Source of the DNA: Pandoraea apista
Lineage (GTDB): Bacteria; Pseudomonadota; Gammaproteobacteria; Burkholderiales; Burkholderiaceae
Direction of reading: 5' to 3'
Assembly: GCF_001465595.2 (NCBI RefSeq)
Contig: NZ_CP013481.2
Location: 310,001 to 374,000, forward strand
Length of the DNA: 64,000 nt
This document shows, one piece after another, positions 46,265 to 57,507 of the stretch. The position numbers and the translations under genes were made by a program. Below the pieces are notes generated by a model. That model made no database searches, had not been told where the DNA came from, and saw only the letters and a program-made list of their open reading frames with translations. How positions within the stretch are numbered: position 1 is the first letter of the stretch; each line of letters begins with the position of its first letter.

Positions 46265-46921
46265 ATGAGCCTTGGCCTTGTCGGTCGCAAGGTTGGCATG
46301 ACGCGTATTTTCACGGACGACGGCGATTCGATTCCCGTCACCGTGCTCGACGTGTCTAACAACCGCGTGACGCAAATCAAGACGGATGAAACGGACGGCT
46401 ACACCGCCGTTCAAGTCACTTTCGGCAATCGCCGCGCAACGCGCGTCGTTAAGGCCGCCGCCGGTCACTTCGCGAAAGCGGGTGTCGAAGCCGGTGAAAT
46501 CCTCAAGGAATTCCGCGTTGACGCTGCCAAAGCTGCTGAACTGCAGCCGGGCGCAGTCGTTGGCGTCGATCTGTTCCAAGTGGGCCAGAAGGTCGACGTG
46601 CAAGGCGTGTCGATCGGTAAGGGCTACGCCGGTACCATCAAGCGCTACAACTTCGCTTCGGGCCGCGCTTCGCACGGTAACTCGCGTTCGCACAACGTGC
46701 CGGGTTCGATCGGTATGGCGCAGGATCCGGGTCGTGTGTTCCCGGGTAAGCGCATGACGGGTCACCTGGGCGACGTCACCACGACGGTGCAGAATCTCGA
46801 AATCGCGCGCATTGACGCTGAGCGTAACCTGATCTTCGTGAAGGGTGCCGTTCCGGGCGCCAACGAAGGCAAGGTTTTCGTGACCTCGGCAGTCAAGGCC
46901 AAACTCGCGAAGGGAGCGTAA
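46265..46921 (+). CDS. rplC: 50S ribosomal protein L3
   Basis: Early-assembly large-subunit protein, 218 residues, reaching the peptidyl transferase centre through its long loop. [19 protein letters not shown] at the N-terminus and [19 protein letters not shown] near the end are typical. The start at 46265 is chosen over 46220 because GGAGAAAATC precedes it and MSLGLVGRK is the family N-terminus. First gene downstream of its own promoter; rplD follows 2 nt later. Confidence 0.97.
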   Translation: MSLGLVGRKVGMTRIFTDDGDSIPVTVLDVSNNRVTQIKTDETDGYTAVQVTFGNRRATRVVKAAAGHFAKAGVEAGEILKEFRVDAAKAAELQPGAVVGVDLFQVGQKVDVQGVSIGKGYAGTIKRYNFASGRASHGNSRSHNVPGSIGMAQDPGRVFPGKRMTGHLGDVTTTVQNLEIARIDAERNLIFVKGAVPGANEGKVFVTSAVKAKLAKGA

Positions 46922-46923
46922 CA

Positions 46924-47544
46924 ATGGAACTGAAGCTCCTGAATGAGCAAGGTCAGGAAGGCGCTGCGGTCAACGCGTCGGACGTCGTGTTCGGCCGTGA
47001 CTACAACGAAGCGCTGATCCATCAGGTTGTGGTGGCTTATCAAGCCAACGCCCGTAGCGGCAATCGTGCGCAGAAAGACCGCGAACAGGTCAAGCACACG
47101 ACCAAGAAGCCGTGGCGTCAGAAGGGTACGGGCCGCGCTCGTGCCGGTATGTCGTCGAGCCCGCTGTGGCGCGGCGGTGGCCGTATCTTCCCGAATTCGC
47201 CGGAAGAGAACTTCACCCACAAGGTCAACAAGAAGATGTACCGCGCCGGTGTGTGCTCGATTCTGTCGCAGCTCGCCCGTGAAGGTCGTCTGTCGGTCGT
47301 CGAGGACATCAAGCTGGATGCTCCGAAGACCAAACTGCTCGCTGACAAGGTCAAGGCCATGGGTCTTGACTCGGTGCTGCTGATCACGGATAGCGTGGAC
47401 GAGAACCTGTTCCTGGCCTCGCGCAATCTGGCTCACGTTGCCGTCACCGAGCCGCGTTTCGCCGACCCGCTGTCGCTCATCTACTTCAAGAAGGTGCTGC
47501 TGACGAAGGGCGCGATCGCCAAGATTGAGGAGATGCTGTCATGA
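46924..47544 (+). CDS. rplD: 50S ribosomal protein L4
   Basis: Large-subunit protein (206 residues) lining the exit tunnel; in E. coli it represses the S10 operon at the leader RNA and also affects transcription. The extended tunnel loop [20 protein letters not shown] is present around residues 60-80. The GGAG site overlaps the end of rplC. The stop overlaps the rplW start (ATGA), so translation is coupled. Confidence 0.97.
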   Translation: MELKLLNEQGQEGAAVNASDVVFGRDYNEALIHQVVVAYQANARSGNRAQKDREQVKHTTKKPWRQKGTGRARAGMSSSPLWRGGGRIFPNSPEENFTHKVNKKMYRAGVCSILSQLAREGRLSVVEDIKLDAPKTKLLADKVKAMGLDSVLLITDSVDENLFLASRNLAHVAVTEPRFADPLSLIYFKKVLLTKGAIAKIEEMLS

Positions 47545-47855
47545 GCGACGTGCGTAAAAACGACCATCGTCTGTACCAGGTCCTGCTCGCGCCGGTGATC
47601 TCCGAAAAGGCGACGCTGGTGGCTGACAAGAATGAACAAGTGGTGTTCCAAGTTGCACGCGACGCGAACAAGCAAGAAGTGAAGGCTGCGGTTGAGCTTC
47701 TCTTCAAGGTGGAAGTCGAGTCGGTGCAGATCCTGAACCGTAAGGGCAAGCAAAAGCGCTTTGGCCGCTTCATGGGTCGTCGCGACCACGAGAAGAAGGC
47801 TTACGTGAGCTTGAAGCCGGGTCAGGAAATCAATTTTGAAGCGGAGGCCAAGTAA
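47541..47855 (+). CDS. rplW: 50S ribosomal protein L23
   Basis: Sits at the tunnel exit, the docking point of trigger factor and SRP. The 104 residues include [14 protein letters not shown] at the N-terminus and the extended basic loop [14 protein letters not shown] (about 71-84). The conserved Glu exposed to trigger factor lies in the N-terminal VISEKAT region. The start overlaps the rplD stop by four bases. Confidence 0.97.
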   Translation: MSDVRKNDHRLYQVLLAPVISEKATLVADKNEQVVFQVARDANKQEVKAAVELLFKVEVESVQILNRKGKQKRFGRFMGRRDHEKKAYVSLKPGQEINFEAEAK

Positions 47856-47857
47856 TC

Positions 47858-48685
47858 ATGGCACTCGTCAAAACGAAACCGACGTCGCCGGGCCGCCGTT
47901 CGCTGGTCAAGGTCGTCAACAAGGATCTGCATAAGGGCAAGCCGTTCGCCCCGTTGCTCGATACCAAGAGCAAGACCGCCGGCCGTAACAACAACGGTCA
48001 CATCACCACCCGTCATATGGGTGGCGGTCACAAGCAGCACTACCGTATCGTCGATTTCCGTCGCAACAAGGACGGCATCACGGCGAAGGTTGAGCGTCTG
48101 GAATACGACCCGAACCGCAGCGCGAACATTGCTCTGCTGTGCTACGCCGATGGCGAGCGTCGTTACATCCTGGCCCCGAAGGGTCTGACCGTCGGCCAGC
48201 AACTGGTCAGCGGCTCGGAAGCCCCGATCAAGGCCGGTAACACGCTGCCGATCCGTAACATTCCGGTCGGTACGACGATTCACGGCATCGAGCTGCAACC
48301 GGGCAAGGGCGCGCAAATCGCTCGTGCTGCCGGTACCTCGGCAATGCTGCTGGCTCGCGAAGGCACGTACGCTCAAGTGCGTCTGCGTTCGGGTGAAGTG
48401 CGTCGCGTGCACATCGAGTGCCGCGCAACCATTGGTGAAGTCGGTAACGAAGAACACAGCCTGCGCCAACTCGGCAAGGCCGGTGCAAAGCGTTGGCGCG
48501 GTATTCGCCCGACCGTTCGCGGTGTGGCGATGAACCCGGTGGATCACCCGCATGGTGGTGGTGAAGGTCGTACGGCTGCTGGTCGTCATCCGGTCAGCCC
48601 GTGGGGTCAGCATACCAAGGGTAAGCGTACCCGCTCGACCAAGCGCACCGACAGCATGATCGTTCAGCGTCGCAAGAAGCGTTAA
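47858..48685 (+). CDS. rplB: 50S ribosomal protein L2
   Basis: Core large-subunit protein of 275 residues needed for subunit association and peptidyl transferase function. [20 protein letters not shown] and the C-terminal [20 protein letters not shown] loop are diagnostic; the essential His is in DHPHGGGEG. It starts 2 nt after the rplW stop and is followed by rpsS in the standard S10 order. Confidence 0.98.
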   Translation: MALVKTKPTSPGRRSLVKVVNKDLHKGKPFAPLLDTKSKTAGRNNNGHITTRHMGGGHKQHYRIVDFRRNKDGITAKVERLEYDPNRSANIALLCYADGERRYILAPKGLTVGQQLVSGSEAPIKAGNTLPIRNIPVGTTIHGIELQPGKGAQIARAAGTSAMLLAREGTYAQVRLRSGEVRRVHIECRATIGEVGNEEHSLRQLGKAGAKRWRGIRPTVRGVAMNPVDHPHGGGEGRTAAGRHPVSPWGQHTKGKRTRSTKRTDSMIVQRRKKR

Positions 48686-48698
48686 TTGGAGCTAGCAA

Positions 48699-48974
48699 AT
48701 GACTCGTTCTGTTAAAAAAGGTCCGTTTTGCGACGCTCATCTGCTGAAGAAAGTGGAAGCGGCAGCTGCATCGCGTGACAAGAAGCCGATCAAGACCTGG
48801 TCGCGTCGTTCGACCGTCCTGCCCGATTTTATCGGCCTGACGATCGCTGTACATAACGGCCGTCAGCACGTGCCTGTGTACGTGACGGAAAACATGGTCG
48901 GCCACAAGCTGGGTGAGTTCGCTCTCACCCGTACCTTCAAGGGCCATGCGGCCGACAAGAAGGCGAAGAAATAA
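48699..48974 (+). CDS. rpsS: 30S ribosomal protein S19
   Basis: Head protein of the small subunit near the A-site finger, 91 residues. [18 protein letters not shown] and the central [20 protein letters not shown] are typical, and the C-terminus [11 protein letters not shown] is the basic tail. The spacing to rplB is 13 nt with a GGAG site. Next gene rplV begins 10 nt after the stop. Confidence 0.97.
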   Translation: MTRSVKKGPFCDAHLLKKVEAAAASRDKKPIKTWSRRSTVLPDFIGLTIAVHNGRQHVPVYVTENMVGHKLGEFALTRTFKGHAADKKAKK

Positions 48975-48984
48975 GGGGCCGATC

Positions 48985-49314
48985 ATGGAAGTGAAAGCAA
49001 TTCATCGCGGTGCCCGTATCTCGGCGCAGAAGACGCGTCTGGTCGCTGACCAGATTCGTGGCCTGCCGCTGGAGCGTGCACTCAATGTCCTGACCTTCTC
49101 GCCGAAGAAGGCCGCGGTCATTATCAAGAAGGTTCTCGAGTCGGCTATCGCCAACGCCGAGCACAACGACGGTGCTGACATCGACGAACTGCGCGTTAAG
49201 GGCATTTACGTCGACAAGGGCACCTCGCTCAAGCGTTTCACGGCCCGTGCAAAGGGTCGCGGTAACAAGATCGAGAAGCAAACCTGTCACATTACTGTGA
49301 CGCTGGGCAACTAA
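48985..49314 (+). CDS. rplV: 50S ribosomal protein L22
   Basis: Tunnel-wall protein of 109 residues; its beta hairpin contacts nascent peptides and macrolides bind nearby. [21 protein letters not shown] starts it and the loop [19 protein letters not shown] is intact, with no erythromycin-type deletion. The start at 48985 follows AAGGGG; the longer open frame from 48913 overlaps rpsS and is rejected. Confidence 0.97.
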   Translation: MEVKAIHRGARISAQKTRLVADQIRGLPLERALNVLTFSPKKAAVIIKKVLESAIANAEHNDGADIDELRVKGIYVDKGTSLKRFTARAKGRGNKIEKQTCHITVTLGN

Positions 49315-49323
49315 GGGGTCACG

Positions 49324-50127
49324 ATGGGACAGAAAATTCATCCGACTGGCTTCCGTCTGGCTGTCAGCCGTAACTGGGCTTCGCGTTGGTATGCCAACAA
49401 CCAGAATTTCGCACAGATGCTGAAGGAAGACATCGGCGTTCGCGAATATCTGAAGAAGAAGCTGAAGAACGCTTCGGTTGGTCGTGTCATCATCGAACGT
49501 CCGGCAAAGAACGCTCGCATTACGATTTTCAGCTCGCGTCCGGGTGTTGTGATCGGTAAGAAGGGCGAGGACATCGAAATCCTCAAGGCCGAGCTGCAAA
49601 AGCGCATGGGCGTGCCCGTGCACGTGAACATCGAGGAAATCCGCAAGCCGGAAACCGATGCGCAGCTCATCGCTGATTCGATCGCTCAGCAGCTCGAGCG
49701 CCGTATCATGTTCCGTCGCGCAATGAAGCGTGCGATGCAGAACGCGATGCGTCTGGGTGCCCAAGGCATCAAGATCATGAGCGCCGGCCGTCTGAACGGT
49801 ATCGAAATCGCCCGTACCGAGTGGTACCGCGAAGGTCGTGTGCCTCTGCACACGCTGCGCGCTGACATCGACTACGCGACCTCGGAAGCGAAGACGACGT
49901 ACGGCATCATCGGTATCAAGGTGTGGGTGTACAAGGGTGACACGCTGGGCCGCAACGACGCTCCGGTGGCTGAAGAGCCGGCCGAAGAAAAGCGTCCGCG
50001 CCGCAACGCGCGTCCGGGCGACCGTCGCCCCCGTCGTGACGACGCTGGCGATAAGGCCGGTGCGAAGCGCGGTGGTGCACGCCGTCCGGCTGGCAAGCCT
50101 GAAGGCGATGCCAAGACTGGAGAATAA
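49324..50127 (+). CDS. rpsC: 30S ribosomal protein S3
   Basis: Small-subunit head protein with mRNA helicase role, 267 residues. [20 protein letters not shown] and the KH domain [15 protein letters not shown] are present. Compared with E. coli (233 aa) it has an extra C-terminal tail of about 50 residues, alternately acidic and basic ([18 protein letters not shown] onward), probably disordered; similar tails are common in Burkholderiales. It is followed 2 nt later by rplP. Confidence 0.97.
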   Translation: MGQKIHPTGFRLAVSRNWASRWYANNQNFAQMLKEDIGVREYLKKKLKNASVGRVIIERPAKNARITIFSSRPGVVIGKKGEDIEILKAELQKRMGVPVHVNIEEIRKPETDAQLIADSIAQQLERRIMFRRAMKRAMQNAMRLGAQGIKIMSAGRLNGIEIARTEWYREGRVPLHTLRADIDYATSEAKTTYGIIGIKVWVYKGDTLGRNDAPVAEEPAEEKRPRRNARPGDRRPRRDDAGDKAGAKRGGARRPAGKPEGDAKTGE

Positions 50128-50129
50128 TC

Positions 50130-50546
50130 ATGCTGCAACCGAAACGCAGAAAGTATCGCAAAGAGCAGAAGGGCCGTAACACTGGCGTCGCCACCCGTGG
50201 CAACGAAGTGTCGTTCGGCGAATTCGGCCTGAAGGCGGTCGGTCGTGGTCGTCTGACGGCTCGTCAAATCGAAGCCGCGCGTCGTGCCATGACTCGCCAC
50301 ATCAAGCGCGGTGGTCGTATCTGGATCCGTATCTTCCCGGACAAGCCGATCTCGCAAAAGCCGGCAGAAGTACGTATGGGTAACGGTAAGGGTAACCCGG
50401 AGTACTACGTCGCCGAGATTCAACCGGGCAAGATGCTGTACGAAATGGACGGTGTGGATGAAGCGCTGGCTCGCGAGGCGTTCCGCCTGGCTGCTGCCAA
50501 GCTGCCGATTCAGACGACGTTCTTCGTACGTCGCCTTGGCGCCTGA
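50130..50546 (+). CDS. rplP: 50S ribosomal protein L16
   Basis: Large-subunit protein at the A-site tRNA elbow, 138 residues. [17 protein letters not shown] and [20 protein letters not shown] are diagnostic; the hydroxylated Arg of other species lies in the [15 protein letters not shown] region. The ATG follows GGAGAATAATC, overlapping the end of rpsC. rpmC comes 14 nt later with its own GGGGAG site. Confidence 0.97.
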   Translation: MLQPKRRKYRKEQKGRNTGVATRGNEVSFGEFGLKAVGRGRLTARQIEAARRAMTRHIKRGGRIWIRIFPDKPISQKPAEVRMGNGKGNPEYYVAEIQPGKMLYEMDGVDEALAREAFRLAAAKLPIQTTFFVRRLGA

Positions 50547-50560
50547 GGGGAGAATTTGAA

Positions 50561-50755
50561 ATGAAAGCATCCGAACTTCGTGCCAAGGATGTCGACGGCC
50601 TGAACAAGGAACTGTCGGATCTGCTGAAGGCCCAATTCGGTCTTCGCATGCAAGCGGGCACCCAACAGCTGAGCAATACCAGCCAGTTGAAGAAGGTGCG
50701 CAAGGACATCGCGCGTGTGCGTACCGTGTTGACTGAGAAGGCGAGCCAGAAATGA
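50561..50755 (+). CDS. rpmC: 50S ribosomal protein L29
   Basis: Small two-helix protein at the tunnel exit beside L23, 64 residues. [20 protein letters not shown] opens it, [17 protein letters not shown] follows and the second helix is [18 protein letters not shown] strong GGGGAG site is present, and the stop overlaps the rpsQ start (ATGA), so the two are coupled. Confidence 0.96.
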   Translation: MKASELRAKDVDGLNKELSDLLKAQFGLRMQAGTQQLSNTSQLKKVRKDIARVRTVLTEKASQK

Positions 50756-51024
50756 ACGATACCGCTAAGACCTCGCTGAAGCGTACCCTCGTGGGTAAGG
50801 TTGTCAGCGACAAGATGGACAAGACGGTTACCGTGCTGGTCGAGCGTCAAATGAAGCACCCGCTCTACGGCAAGTACATCGTGCGTTCGAAGAAGTACCA
50901 CGCGCACGATGAGGCCAACCAGTACAAGGAAGGCGATACGGTCGAGATTCAAGAATCCCGCCCGCTGTCGAAGACCAAGGCCTGGACGGTCTCCCGTCTC
51001 GTGGAAGCCGCCCGTATCATCTAA
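50752..51024 (+). CDS. rpsQ: 30S ribosomal protein S17
   Basis: OB-fold primary rRNA-binding protein of the small subunit, 90 residues. [20 protein letters not shown] and the [14 protein letters not shown] loop are typical. Last gene before a 266-nt gap that contains an inverted repeat and a promoter-like signal, so it may end the S10 transcript. Its start overlaps the rpmC stop by four bases. Confidence 0.97.
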   Translation: MNDTAKTSLKRTLVGKVVSDKMDKTVTVLVERQMKHPLYGKYIVRSKKYHAHDEANQYKEGDTVEIQESRPLSKTKAWTVSRLVEAARII

Positions 51025-51048
51025 GGTGAGCTGAAGCGAAGGCTTGAC

Positions 51049-51085
51049 TTGCAAGTCCGGAATTATCATTGTATAATTCCGGACT
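51049..51085 (+). promoter_or_regulatory. Promoter overlapped by an inverted repeat upstream of rplN
   Basis: TTGCAA (51049-51054), 17 bp, TATAAT (51072-51077). A perfect 13-bp inverted repeat, agtccggaattat / ataattccggact (51054-51066, 51073-51085), covers the spacer and the -10 box. As RNA it would be a hairpin followed by TTT, so it could also end the S10 transcript. Remaining sequence to 51290 is a leader without a gene. Confidence 0.65.
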
Positions 51086-51290
51086 TTCCGCTTCTTTCGC
51101 TAAAACCGGTCTTTGGTTTCGCAAGGGAGTGGATGGCTTCCGGAGCCGATTCGTATCCTCTACGGGTCAGGTAAAGGTAAGCAAGGTTGTCCACTTTTGA
51201 ACGACTCAACCCAAACGGCACCCTTTGGTGCTGACGGGGACCAAGACTGACCGACGCGTATGTGTCGGATTAAGTTGGGAAGATAACACC

Positions 51291-51659
51291 ATGATTCAAA
51301 CTGAAACCCGGCTCGAAGTAGCCGACAACACCGGTGCGCGCGAAGTGATGTGCATCAAGGTGCTGGGCGGCTCCAAGCGTCGCTACGCCGGCATTGGCGA
51401 CATCATCAAGGTCAGCGTGAAAGACGCTGCCCCGCGTGGTCGTGTCAAGAAGGGCGAAATCTACAACGCAGTGGTCGTGCGCACCGCCAAGGGCGTGCGT
51501 CGCCAGGACGGCTCGCTGGTCAAATTCGACGGCAACGCCGCCGTGCTGCTTAACACCAAGCTCGAGCCGATCGGCACCCGTATCTTCGGGCCGGTTACGC
51601 GTGAACTGCGTACCGAACGCTTCATGAAGATCGTGTCGCTGGCCCCGGAAGTGCTGTAA
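51291..51659 (+). CDS. rplN: 50S ribosomal protein L14
   Basis: Large-subunit protein at the intersubunit bridge, 122 residues; binds the silencing factor RsfS in other bacteria. [20 protein letters not shown] is the family N-terminus, so the start at 51291 is chosen over the open frame from 51225. [15 protein letters not shown] ending ([20 protein letters not shown]) is typical. First gene of the spc-type group here, with its own putative promoter. Confidence 0.97.
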   Translation: MIQTETRLEVADNTGAREVMCIKVLGGSKRRYAGIGDIIKVSVKDAAPRGRVKKGEIYNAVVVRTAKGVRRQDGSLVKFDGNAAVLLNTKLEPIGTRIFGPVTRELRTERFMKIVSLAPEVL

Positions 51660-51670
51660 GGAGCCGACAC

Positions 51671-51982
51671 ATGAACAAGATTCGTAAGGGTGACCAGGTC
51701 ATCGTGCTGACGGGTAAGGACAAGGCCAAGCGTGGCACGGTCCTGGCCGTTGATGGCGACAAGTTGGTCGTCGAGGGCGTGAACGTTGCAAAGAAGCACG
51801 TCAAGCCGAACCCGATGAAGGGCACGCAAGGTGGCGTAGTCGATAAGACGATGCCGATCCACGTTTCGAACGTGGCGCTGGTGGATGCCAATGGCAAGCC
51901 GTCGCGTGTCGGCATCAAGGTCGAAGACGGCAAGAAGGTCCGCTTCCTCAAGACGACCGGTGCTACGGTCGTCGGTGCCTAA
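51671..51982 (+). CDS. rplX: 50S ribosomal protein L24
   Basis: Assembly-initiating large-subunit protein, 103 residues, with a KOW motif at the N-terminus ([20 protein letters not shown]). It is located 11 nt after rplN with an AAGGAG site. The C-terminal [12 protein letters not shown] is typical. Order rplN-rplX-rplE matches the classical spc operon. Confidence 0.97.
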   Translation: MNKIRKGDQVIVLTGKDKAKRGTVLAVDGDKLVVEGVNVAKKHVKPNPMKGTQGGVVDKTMPIHVSNVALVDANGKPSRVGIKVEDGKKVRFLKTTGATVVGA

Positions 51983-52000
51983 TCGCAGGGAGTATAGATA

Positions 52001-52540
52001 ATGGCCCGTTTGCAAGAATTCTATAAGGACAAAATTGTCGCCGAGCTGACTAAGCAGTTCGGTTACAAGTCTGTCATGGAAGTGCCGCGCATCACCAAGA
52101 TCACCCTGAACATGGGCCTTGGTCAAGCCGTTGCTGACAAGAAGATCATTGAGCACGCCGTTGGCGACCTGACGAAAATTGCCGGTCAAAAGCCGGTGGT
52201 GACGAAGGCTCGCAAGGCTATCGCCGGTTTCAAGATCCGCGAAGGTTACCCGATCGGTACGATGGTGACGCTGCGCGGTGAGCGTATGTTCGAATTCCTG
52301 GATCGTTTCATCACCGTGGCTCTGCCGCGCGTGCGTGACTTCCGTGGTATTTCGGGTCGTGCGTTCGACGGTCGTGGCAACTACAACATCGGTGTGAAGG
52401 AACAGATCATCTTCCCCGAAATCGAGTACGACAAAATCGACGCATTGCGTGGTCTGAACATCAGCATCACCACGACTGCGAAGACTGACGAAGAAGCCAA
52501 GGCTCTTCTGTCGGCGTTCAAATTCCCGTTCCGTAACTGA
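52001..52540 (+). CDS. rplE: 50S ribosomal protein L5
   Basis: 5S rRNA-binding protein of the central protuberance, 179 residues. [20 protein letters not shown] at the start, [17 protein letters not shown] in the first half and [20 protein letters not shown] in the second are diagnostic. A GGGAG site lies 12 nt upstream. The next gene, rpsN, starts 7 nt after its stop. Confidence 0.97.
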   Translation: MARLQEFYKDKIVAELTKQFGYKSVMEVPRITKITLNMGLGQAVADKKIIEHAVGDLTKIAGQKPVVTKARKAIAGFKIREGYPIGTMVTLRGERMFEFLDRFITVALPRVRDFRGISGRAFDGRGNYNIGVKEQIIFPEIEYDKIDALRGLNISITTTAKTDEEAKALLSAFKFPFRN

Positions 52541-52547
52541 GGTAATC

Positions 52548-52853
52548 GTGGCTAAACTGGCACTTATCGAACGCGAAAAGAAACGCGCCCGTCTGGCGCA
52601 GAAATTTTCTGCCAAGCGCGCCGCCCTCAAAGCGATCATCGAAGACACCAGCAAGTCGGAAGACGAGCGTTATGAAGCACGTCTGGCGCTGCAACAGCTG
52701 CCGCGTAACGCAAATCCGACGCGTCAACGCAATCGTTGCGACCTGACCGGCCGTCCGCGCGGAACCTTCCGCAAATTCGGCCTGGCCCGTAACAAGATCC
52801 GTGAAATCGCCTTCCGTGGCGAAATCCCGGGCGTGACCAAAGCAAGCTGGTAA
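52548..52853 (+). CDS. rpsN: 30S ribosomal protein S14
   Basis: Small-subunit head protein, 101 residues, the long zinc-free form (no CxxC pairs; the core reads [20 protein letters not shown]). GTG start at 52548 with GAGG upstream overlapping the end of rplE. Paralogous short zinc-type S14 proteins exist in other bacteria, but this is the standard form of the lineage. Confidence 0.97.
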   Translation: MAKLALIEREKKRARLAQKFSAKRAALKAIIEDTSKSEDERYEARLALQQLPRNANPTRQRNRCDLTGRPRGTFRKFGLARNKIREIAFRGEIPGVTKASW

Positions 52854-52866
52854 TAGGAGAAGCACC

Positions 52867-53262
52867 ATGAGCATGAGCGATCCTATCGCCGATATGCTGA
52901 CTCGCATCCGCAACGCTCAGATGGTTGAGAAGGCATCGGTCAAGATGCCCTCGTCCAAGCTGAAGGTCTCGATCGCCAAAGTCCTCAAGGACGAAGGCTA
53001 CATTGAAGACTTCGCGGTTGAAGCAGAAGAAACGAAGCCGGTGCTGAACATCGCACTGAAGTACTACGCTGGCCGTCCTGTGATTGAGCGCCTTGAGCGC
53101 GTGTCGCGCCCGGGTCTGCGTGTGTACAAGAGCCGCAACGACATTCCGCAGGTCATGAACGGCCTCGGCGTTGCTATCGTCTCGACCCCGAAGGGCGTGA
53201 TGACCGATCGCAAAGCACGCGCCACCGGCGTGGGCGGCGAAGTCATCTGCTACGTCGCCTAA
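52867..53262 (+). CDS. rpsH: 30S ribosomal protein S8
   Basis: Primary binder of 16S helix 21 and, in E. coli, translational repressor of the spc operon through the rplE leader. The 131 residues contain [16 protein letters not shown] and the C-terminal [12 protein letters not shown]. The start ATG at 52867 follows TAGGAGAAGC; a second ATG two codons later is possible. rplF follows after 15 nt. Confidence 0.97.
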   Translation: MSMSDPIADMLTRIRNAQMVEKASVKMPSSKLKVSIAKVLKDEGYIEDFAVEAEETKPVLNIALKYYAGRPVIERLERVSRPGLRVYKSRNDIPQVMNGLGVAIVSTPKGVMTDRKARATGVGGEVICYVA

Positions 53263-53277
53263 CCGAGGAGAGTTGAA

Positions 53278-53811
53278 ATGTCTCGAGTAGGTAAGAGTCC
53301 CATTGCACTGCCGAAGGGCGTTGAAGCGACGCTGGCTGGCAATGTGCTGACGATCAAGGGCGCCCTGGGTTCGCTGACCCGCGGCATCAATCCCCTCGTG
53401 ATCGTCAAGATCGAAGACGGCACCGTCACCTTCGCCCCGGCCGATGAAAGCCGCGAAGCGAATGCGCTGTACGGTACGGAACGTGCGCTGGTCAACAACA
53501 TGGTGACCGGCGTGAGCAAGGGTTTCGAAAAGAAACTGCAACTCGTTGGCGTGGGTTACCGTGCCAAGGCTGAAGGTAACAACCTGAAGCTCGAGCTGGG
53601 TTTCTCGCACGATGTTGTGCATGCCATGCCGGAAGGCGTGAAAGCAGAGACCCCGACGCAGACGGAGATCATCATCAAGGGCGTTGATAAGCAACGCATC
53701 GGACAAGTGGCTGCGGAAGTTCGCGGTTACCGTCCGCCCGAGCCCTACAAGGGTAAGGGCGTCCGCTATGCGGACGAGGTGGTGATCCTCAAGGAAACCA
53801 AGAAGAAGTAA
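53278..53811 (+). CDS. rplF: 50S ribosomal protein L6
   Basis: Two-domain large-subunit protein near the sarcin-ricin loop, 177 residues. [19 protein letters not shown] begins it and [17 protein letters not shown] is the conserved C-terminal segment. A GAGGAGAG site precedes the ATG. Stop is followed 11 nt later by rplR. Confidence 0.97.
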   Translation: MSRVGKSPIALPKGVEATLAGNVLTIKGALGSLTRGINPLVIVKIEDGTVTFAPADESREANALYGTERALVNNMVTGVSKGFEKKLQLVGVGYRAKAEGNNLKLELGFSHDVVHAMPEGVKAETPTQTEIIIKGVDKQRIGQVAAEVRGYRPPEPYKGKGVRYADEVVILKETKKK

Positions 53812-53822
53812 GGGTGCGAAAC

Positions 53823-54188
53823 ATGGACAAGAAACAATCTCGTGTGCGCCGCGCTCGCCAGACTCGTATCAAGCTGGCAGCTCAGAAGGTGCATCGCCTT
53901 TCCGTGCATCGCACCAACGTGCACATTTACGCGCAAGTTTTCTCGGAAGACGGCACGCAAGTGCTGGCCAGCGCTTCGACGCTGGAAGCCGAAGTGCGCA
54001 AGGAACTGGGCGACAAGGAAGGCAAGGGTGGCAACGCTGCCGCAGCAGCGCTGATCGGCCGTCGTATCGCCGAAAAGGCGAAGGCTGCCGGCATCGAAAG
54101 CGTTGCTTTCGACCGCTCGGGCTTCCGCTATCACGGTCGCGTTAAGGCTCTCGCCGACGCAGCCCGTGAAGCCGGCCTCAAGTTCTAA
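53823..54188 (+). CDS. rplR: 50S ribosomal protein L18
   Basis: 5S rRNA-binding protein, 121 residues. Start ATG at 53823 ([18 protein letters not shown]) is preferred to the GTG at 53814, because the family begins MDKK and AAGGGTG lies at a usual distance. The C-terminal [20 protein letters not shown] is diagnostic. Confidence 0.97.
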   Translation: MDKKQSRVRRARQTRIKLAAQKVHRLSVHRTNVHIYAQVFSEDGTQVLASASTLEAEVRKELGDKEGKGGNAAAAALIGRRIAEKAKAAGIESVAFDRSGFRYHGRVKALADAAREAGLKF

Positions 54189-54201
54189 GTAAGGATCCGT
54201 C

Positions 54202-54720
54202 ATGGCAAAGATGCAAGCGAAAGTTCAGGCTGACGAACGCGACGACGGCCTTCGCGAGAAGATGATCGCGGTCAACCGTGTCACGAAGGTTGTGAAGGGT
54301 GGCCGTATTCTCGGGTTCGCCGCGTTGACCGTGGTTGGTGACGGCGATGGCCGCATCGGCATGGGCAAGGGCAAGGCGAAGGAAGTGCCGGTTGCCGTTC
54401 AAAAGGCAATGGAACAAGCCCGCCGCAATATGTTCAAGGTGCCCCTGAAGAACGGCACCCTGCAACACAACGTTCTCGGCCAGCATGGCGCCTCGCGCGT
54501 CCTGATGTCGCCGGCGAAGGACGGTACCGGTGTTATCGCCGGTGGCCCGATGCGCGCGGTGTTCGAGGTGATGGGCGTGACCAACGTGGTGACGAAGAGC
54601 CTTGGCTCGACGAACCCGTACAACCTGGTCCGCGCCACGCTCGACGGCCTGAAGAAACAATCGACTCCTGCTGACATCGCCGCCAAGCGTGGCAAGTCGG
54701 TGGAAGAGATCCTCGGCTAA
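54202..54720 (+). CDS. rpsE: 30S ribosomal protein S5
   Basis: Small-subunit body protein involved in fidelity, 172 residues. [37 protein letters not shown] and the C-terminal [12 protein letters not shown] are typical; the spectinomycin loop ([10 protein letters not shown]) has no resistance-type deletion. AAGGATC precedes the start. It is followed 11 nt later by rpmD. Confidence 0.97.
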   Translation: MAKMQAKVQADERDDGLREKMIAVNRVTKVVKGGRILGFAALTVVGDGDGRIGMGKGKAKEVPVAVQKAMEQARRNMFKVPLKNGTLQHNVLGQHGASRVLMSPAKDGTGVIAGGPMRAVFEVMGVTNVVTKSLGSTNPYNLVRATLDGLKKQSTPADIAAKRGKSVEEILG

Positions 54721-54731
54721 GGGTGATCAAT

Positions 54732-54914
54732 ATGTCGCAGCAAACTGTGAAAGTTAAGCTGGTCAAGAGCCTGATCGGTACGCGTGAAGAACACCGCGCG
54801 ACCGTCAAGGGCCTGGGCCTGCGTCGCCTCAATTCGGTCAGCGAGTTGCAGGATACGCCCGCTGTGCGGGGCATGATCAACAAGGTCTCGTACCTTGTGA
54901 AGATCGTCGACTGA
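54732..54914 (+). CDS. rpmD: 50S ribosomal protein L30
   Basis: Short large-subunit protein, 60 residues. Start at 54732 ([16 protein letters not shown]); an upstream GTG at 54723 would add three residues. The segment [18 protein letters not shown] and the ending [13 protein letters not shown] are diagnostic. In standard spc order between rpsE and rplO. Confidence 0.96.
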   Translation: MSQQTVKVKLVKSLIGTREEHRATVKGLGLRRLNSVSELQDTPAVRGMINKVSYLVKIVD

Positions 54915-54925
54915 GCGAGGGCAAA

Positions 54926-55360
54926 ATGGAATTGAATTCGATTAAGCCGGCAGAAGGCGCCAAGCACGCCAAGCGCCGCGTTGGCCGTGGCATCGGTTCG
55001 GGTCTGGGTAAAACCGCCGGCCGTGGTCACAAGGGGCAGAAGTCGCGTTCGGGCGGCTTCCACAAGGTGGGCTTCGAAGGCGGTCAAATGCCGCTGCAAC
55101 GTCGTCTGCCGAAGCGTGGTTTCAAGTCGCTGACGCGTCGTTTCGTGGGCGAAGTTCGCCTGGCTGACCTGAACAACCTGCCGGTCGACGAGATCGATCT
55201 GCTGGTTCTGAAGCAGGCTGGTCTGGTGAGCGAGCTGTCGCTGTCGGCCAAGATTATCGCCTCGGGCGAGATCACCCGCAAAGTCGTTGTGAAGGGTCTG
55301 GGCGTCACCAAGGGTGCGCTCACCGCCATTCAAGCGGCTGGCGGTTCGGTTGCAGAGTAA
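54926..55360 (+). CDS. rplO: 50S ribosomal protein L15
   Basis: Late-assembly large-subunit protein, 144 residues. The N-terminal extension is Gly/Arg-rich and enters 23S rRNA ([20 protein letters not shown]); the C-terminal globular domain ends [17 protein letters not shown] precedes the ATG. It is directly upstream of secY, with a 23-nt spacer. Confidence 0.97.
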   Translation: MELNSIKPAEGAKHAKRRVGRGIGSGLGKTAGRGHKGQKSRSGGFHKVGFEGGQMPLQRRLPKRGFKSLTRRFVGEVRLADLNNLPVDEIDLLVLKQAGLVSELSLSAKIIASGEITRKVVVKGLGVTKGALTAIQAAGGSVAE

Positions 55361-55383
55361 GTTAGGTCACCCCGGAGCCAGCA

Positions 55384-56721
<1,338 letters not shown>

Positions 56722-56733
56722 TGATCCTGGATC

Positions 56734-56952
56734 ATGTCGAAAGACGACGTTATTCAAATGCAGGGTGAGGTACTTGAAAACCTCCCCAATGCCACCTTCC
56801 GGGTAAAGCTGGAAAATGGCCATGTAGTACTCGGACATATTTCCGGCAAGATGCGGATGCATTACATCCGCATCCTTCCCGGAGATAAGGTGACGGTAGA
56901 GTTGACGCCCTACGATCTGTCGCGTGCGCGGATCGTCTTCCGGGCGAAGTGA
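56734..56952 (+). CDS. infA: Translation initiation factor IF-1
   Basis: OB-fold factor of 72 residues that blocks the A site during initiation. The sequence [20 protein letters not shown] and the later [20 protein letters not shown] are diagnostic. Located 12 nt after secY. Burkholderiales often carry a second infA elsewhere; whether this genome does cannot be seen here. Confidence 0.96.
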   Translation: MSKDDVIQMQGEVLENLPNATFRVKLENGHVVLGHISGKMRMHYIRILPGDKVTVELTPYDLSRARIVFRAK

Positions 56953-56971
56953 TTAGAGAGAGGGAATTGTC

Positions 56972-57088
56972 ATGAAAGTTTTGGCATCTGTTAAGTGCAT
57001 CTGCCGCAATTGCAAGTTTGTGAAGCGCAAAGGCGTGCTGCGCGTGATCTGCAGTTCGGATCCGCGCCACAAGCAACGTCAGGGCTAA
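56972..57088 (+). CDS. rpmJ: 50S ribosomal protein L36 (zinc-type)
   Basis: The smallest ribosomal protein, 38 residues. It carries the zinc ribbon ligands Cys11, Cys14, Cys27 and His33 ([12 protein letters not shown], then [12 protein letters not shown]), so it is the C+ form expected under zinc-replete growth. ATG at 56972, stop TAA at 57086-57088. The start is supported by the AGAGGGAATTG ribosome binding region. It lies in the standard order secY-infA-rpmJ-rpsM. Confidence 0.95.
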   Translation: MKVLASVKCICRNCKFVKRKGVLRVICSSDPRHKQRQG

Positions 57089-57123
57089 TCGGCCTTTAAC
57101 GCTATTTAGTTGGGGAATTACGA

Positions 57124-57489
57124 ATGGCTCGTATCGCAGGGGTTAACATCCCGAACCACCAGCACACCGCTATCGGCCTGACGGCTATTTACGGTGTCGG
57201 CCGCACGCGCGCTCGCCAGATTTGCGAAGCCGCCGGTGTGCCGTTCTCGAAGAAGGTCAAGGACCTCGACGACGCTGATCTCGAAAAGCTGCGTGATCAA
57301 GTCGGTCAATTGACGGTTGAGGGTGACCTGCGCCGTGAAGTGACGATGAACATCAAGCGCCTGATGGATCTGGGCTGCTATCGTGGCATGCGTCACCGCA
57401 AGGGCTTGCCGCTCCGCGGTCAGCGCACCCGTACCAATGCGCGTACCCGCAAGGGTCCGCGTAAGGCCGGCGTCTCGCTGAAGAAGTAA
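57124..57489 (+). CDS. rpsM: 30S ribosomal protein S13
   Basis: Head protein contacting P-site tRNA and L5 (bridge B1), 121 residues. [20 protein letters not shown] and the helix-hairpin-helix [17 protein letters not shown] start it; the basic tail [20 protein letters not shown] ends it. GGGGAATTACG upstream gives the ribosome binding site. Opens the alpha-type gene group. Confidence 0.97.
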   Translation: MARIAGVNIPNHQHTAIGLTAIYGVGRTRARQICEAAGVPFSKKVKDLDDADLEKLRDQVGQLTVEGDLRREVTMNIKRLMDLGCYRGMRHRKGLPLRGQRTRTNARTRKGPRKAGVSLKK

Positions 57490-57507
57490 CCAGAGGATAG
57501 GAAACTC

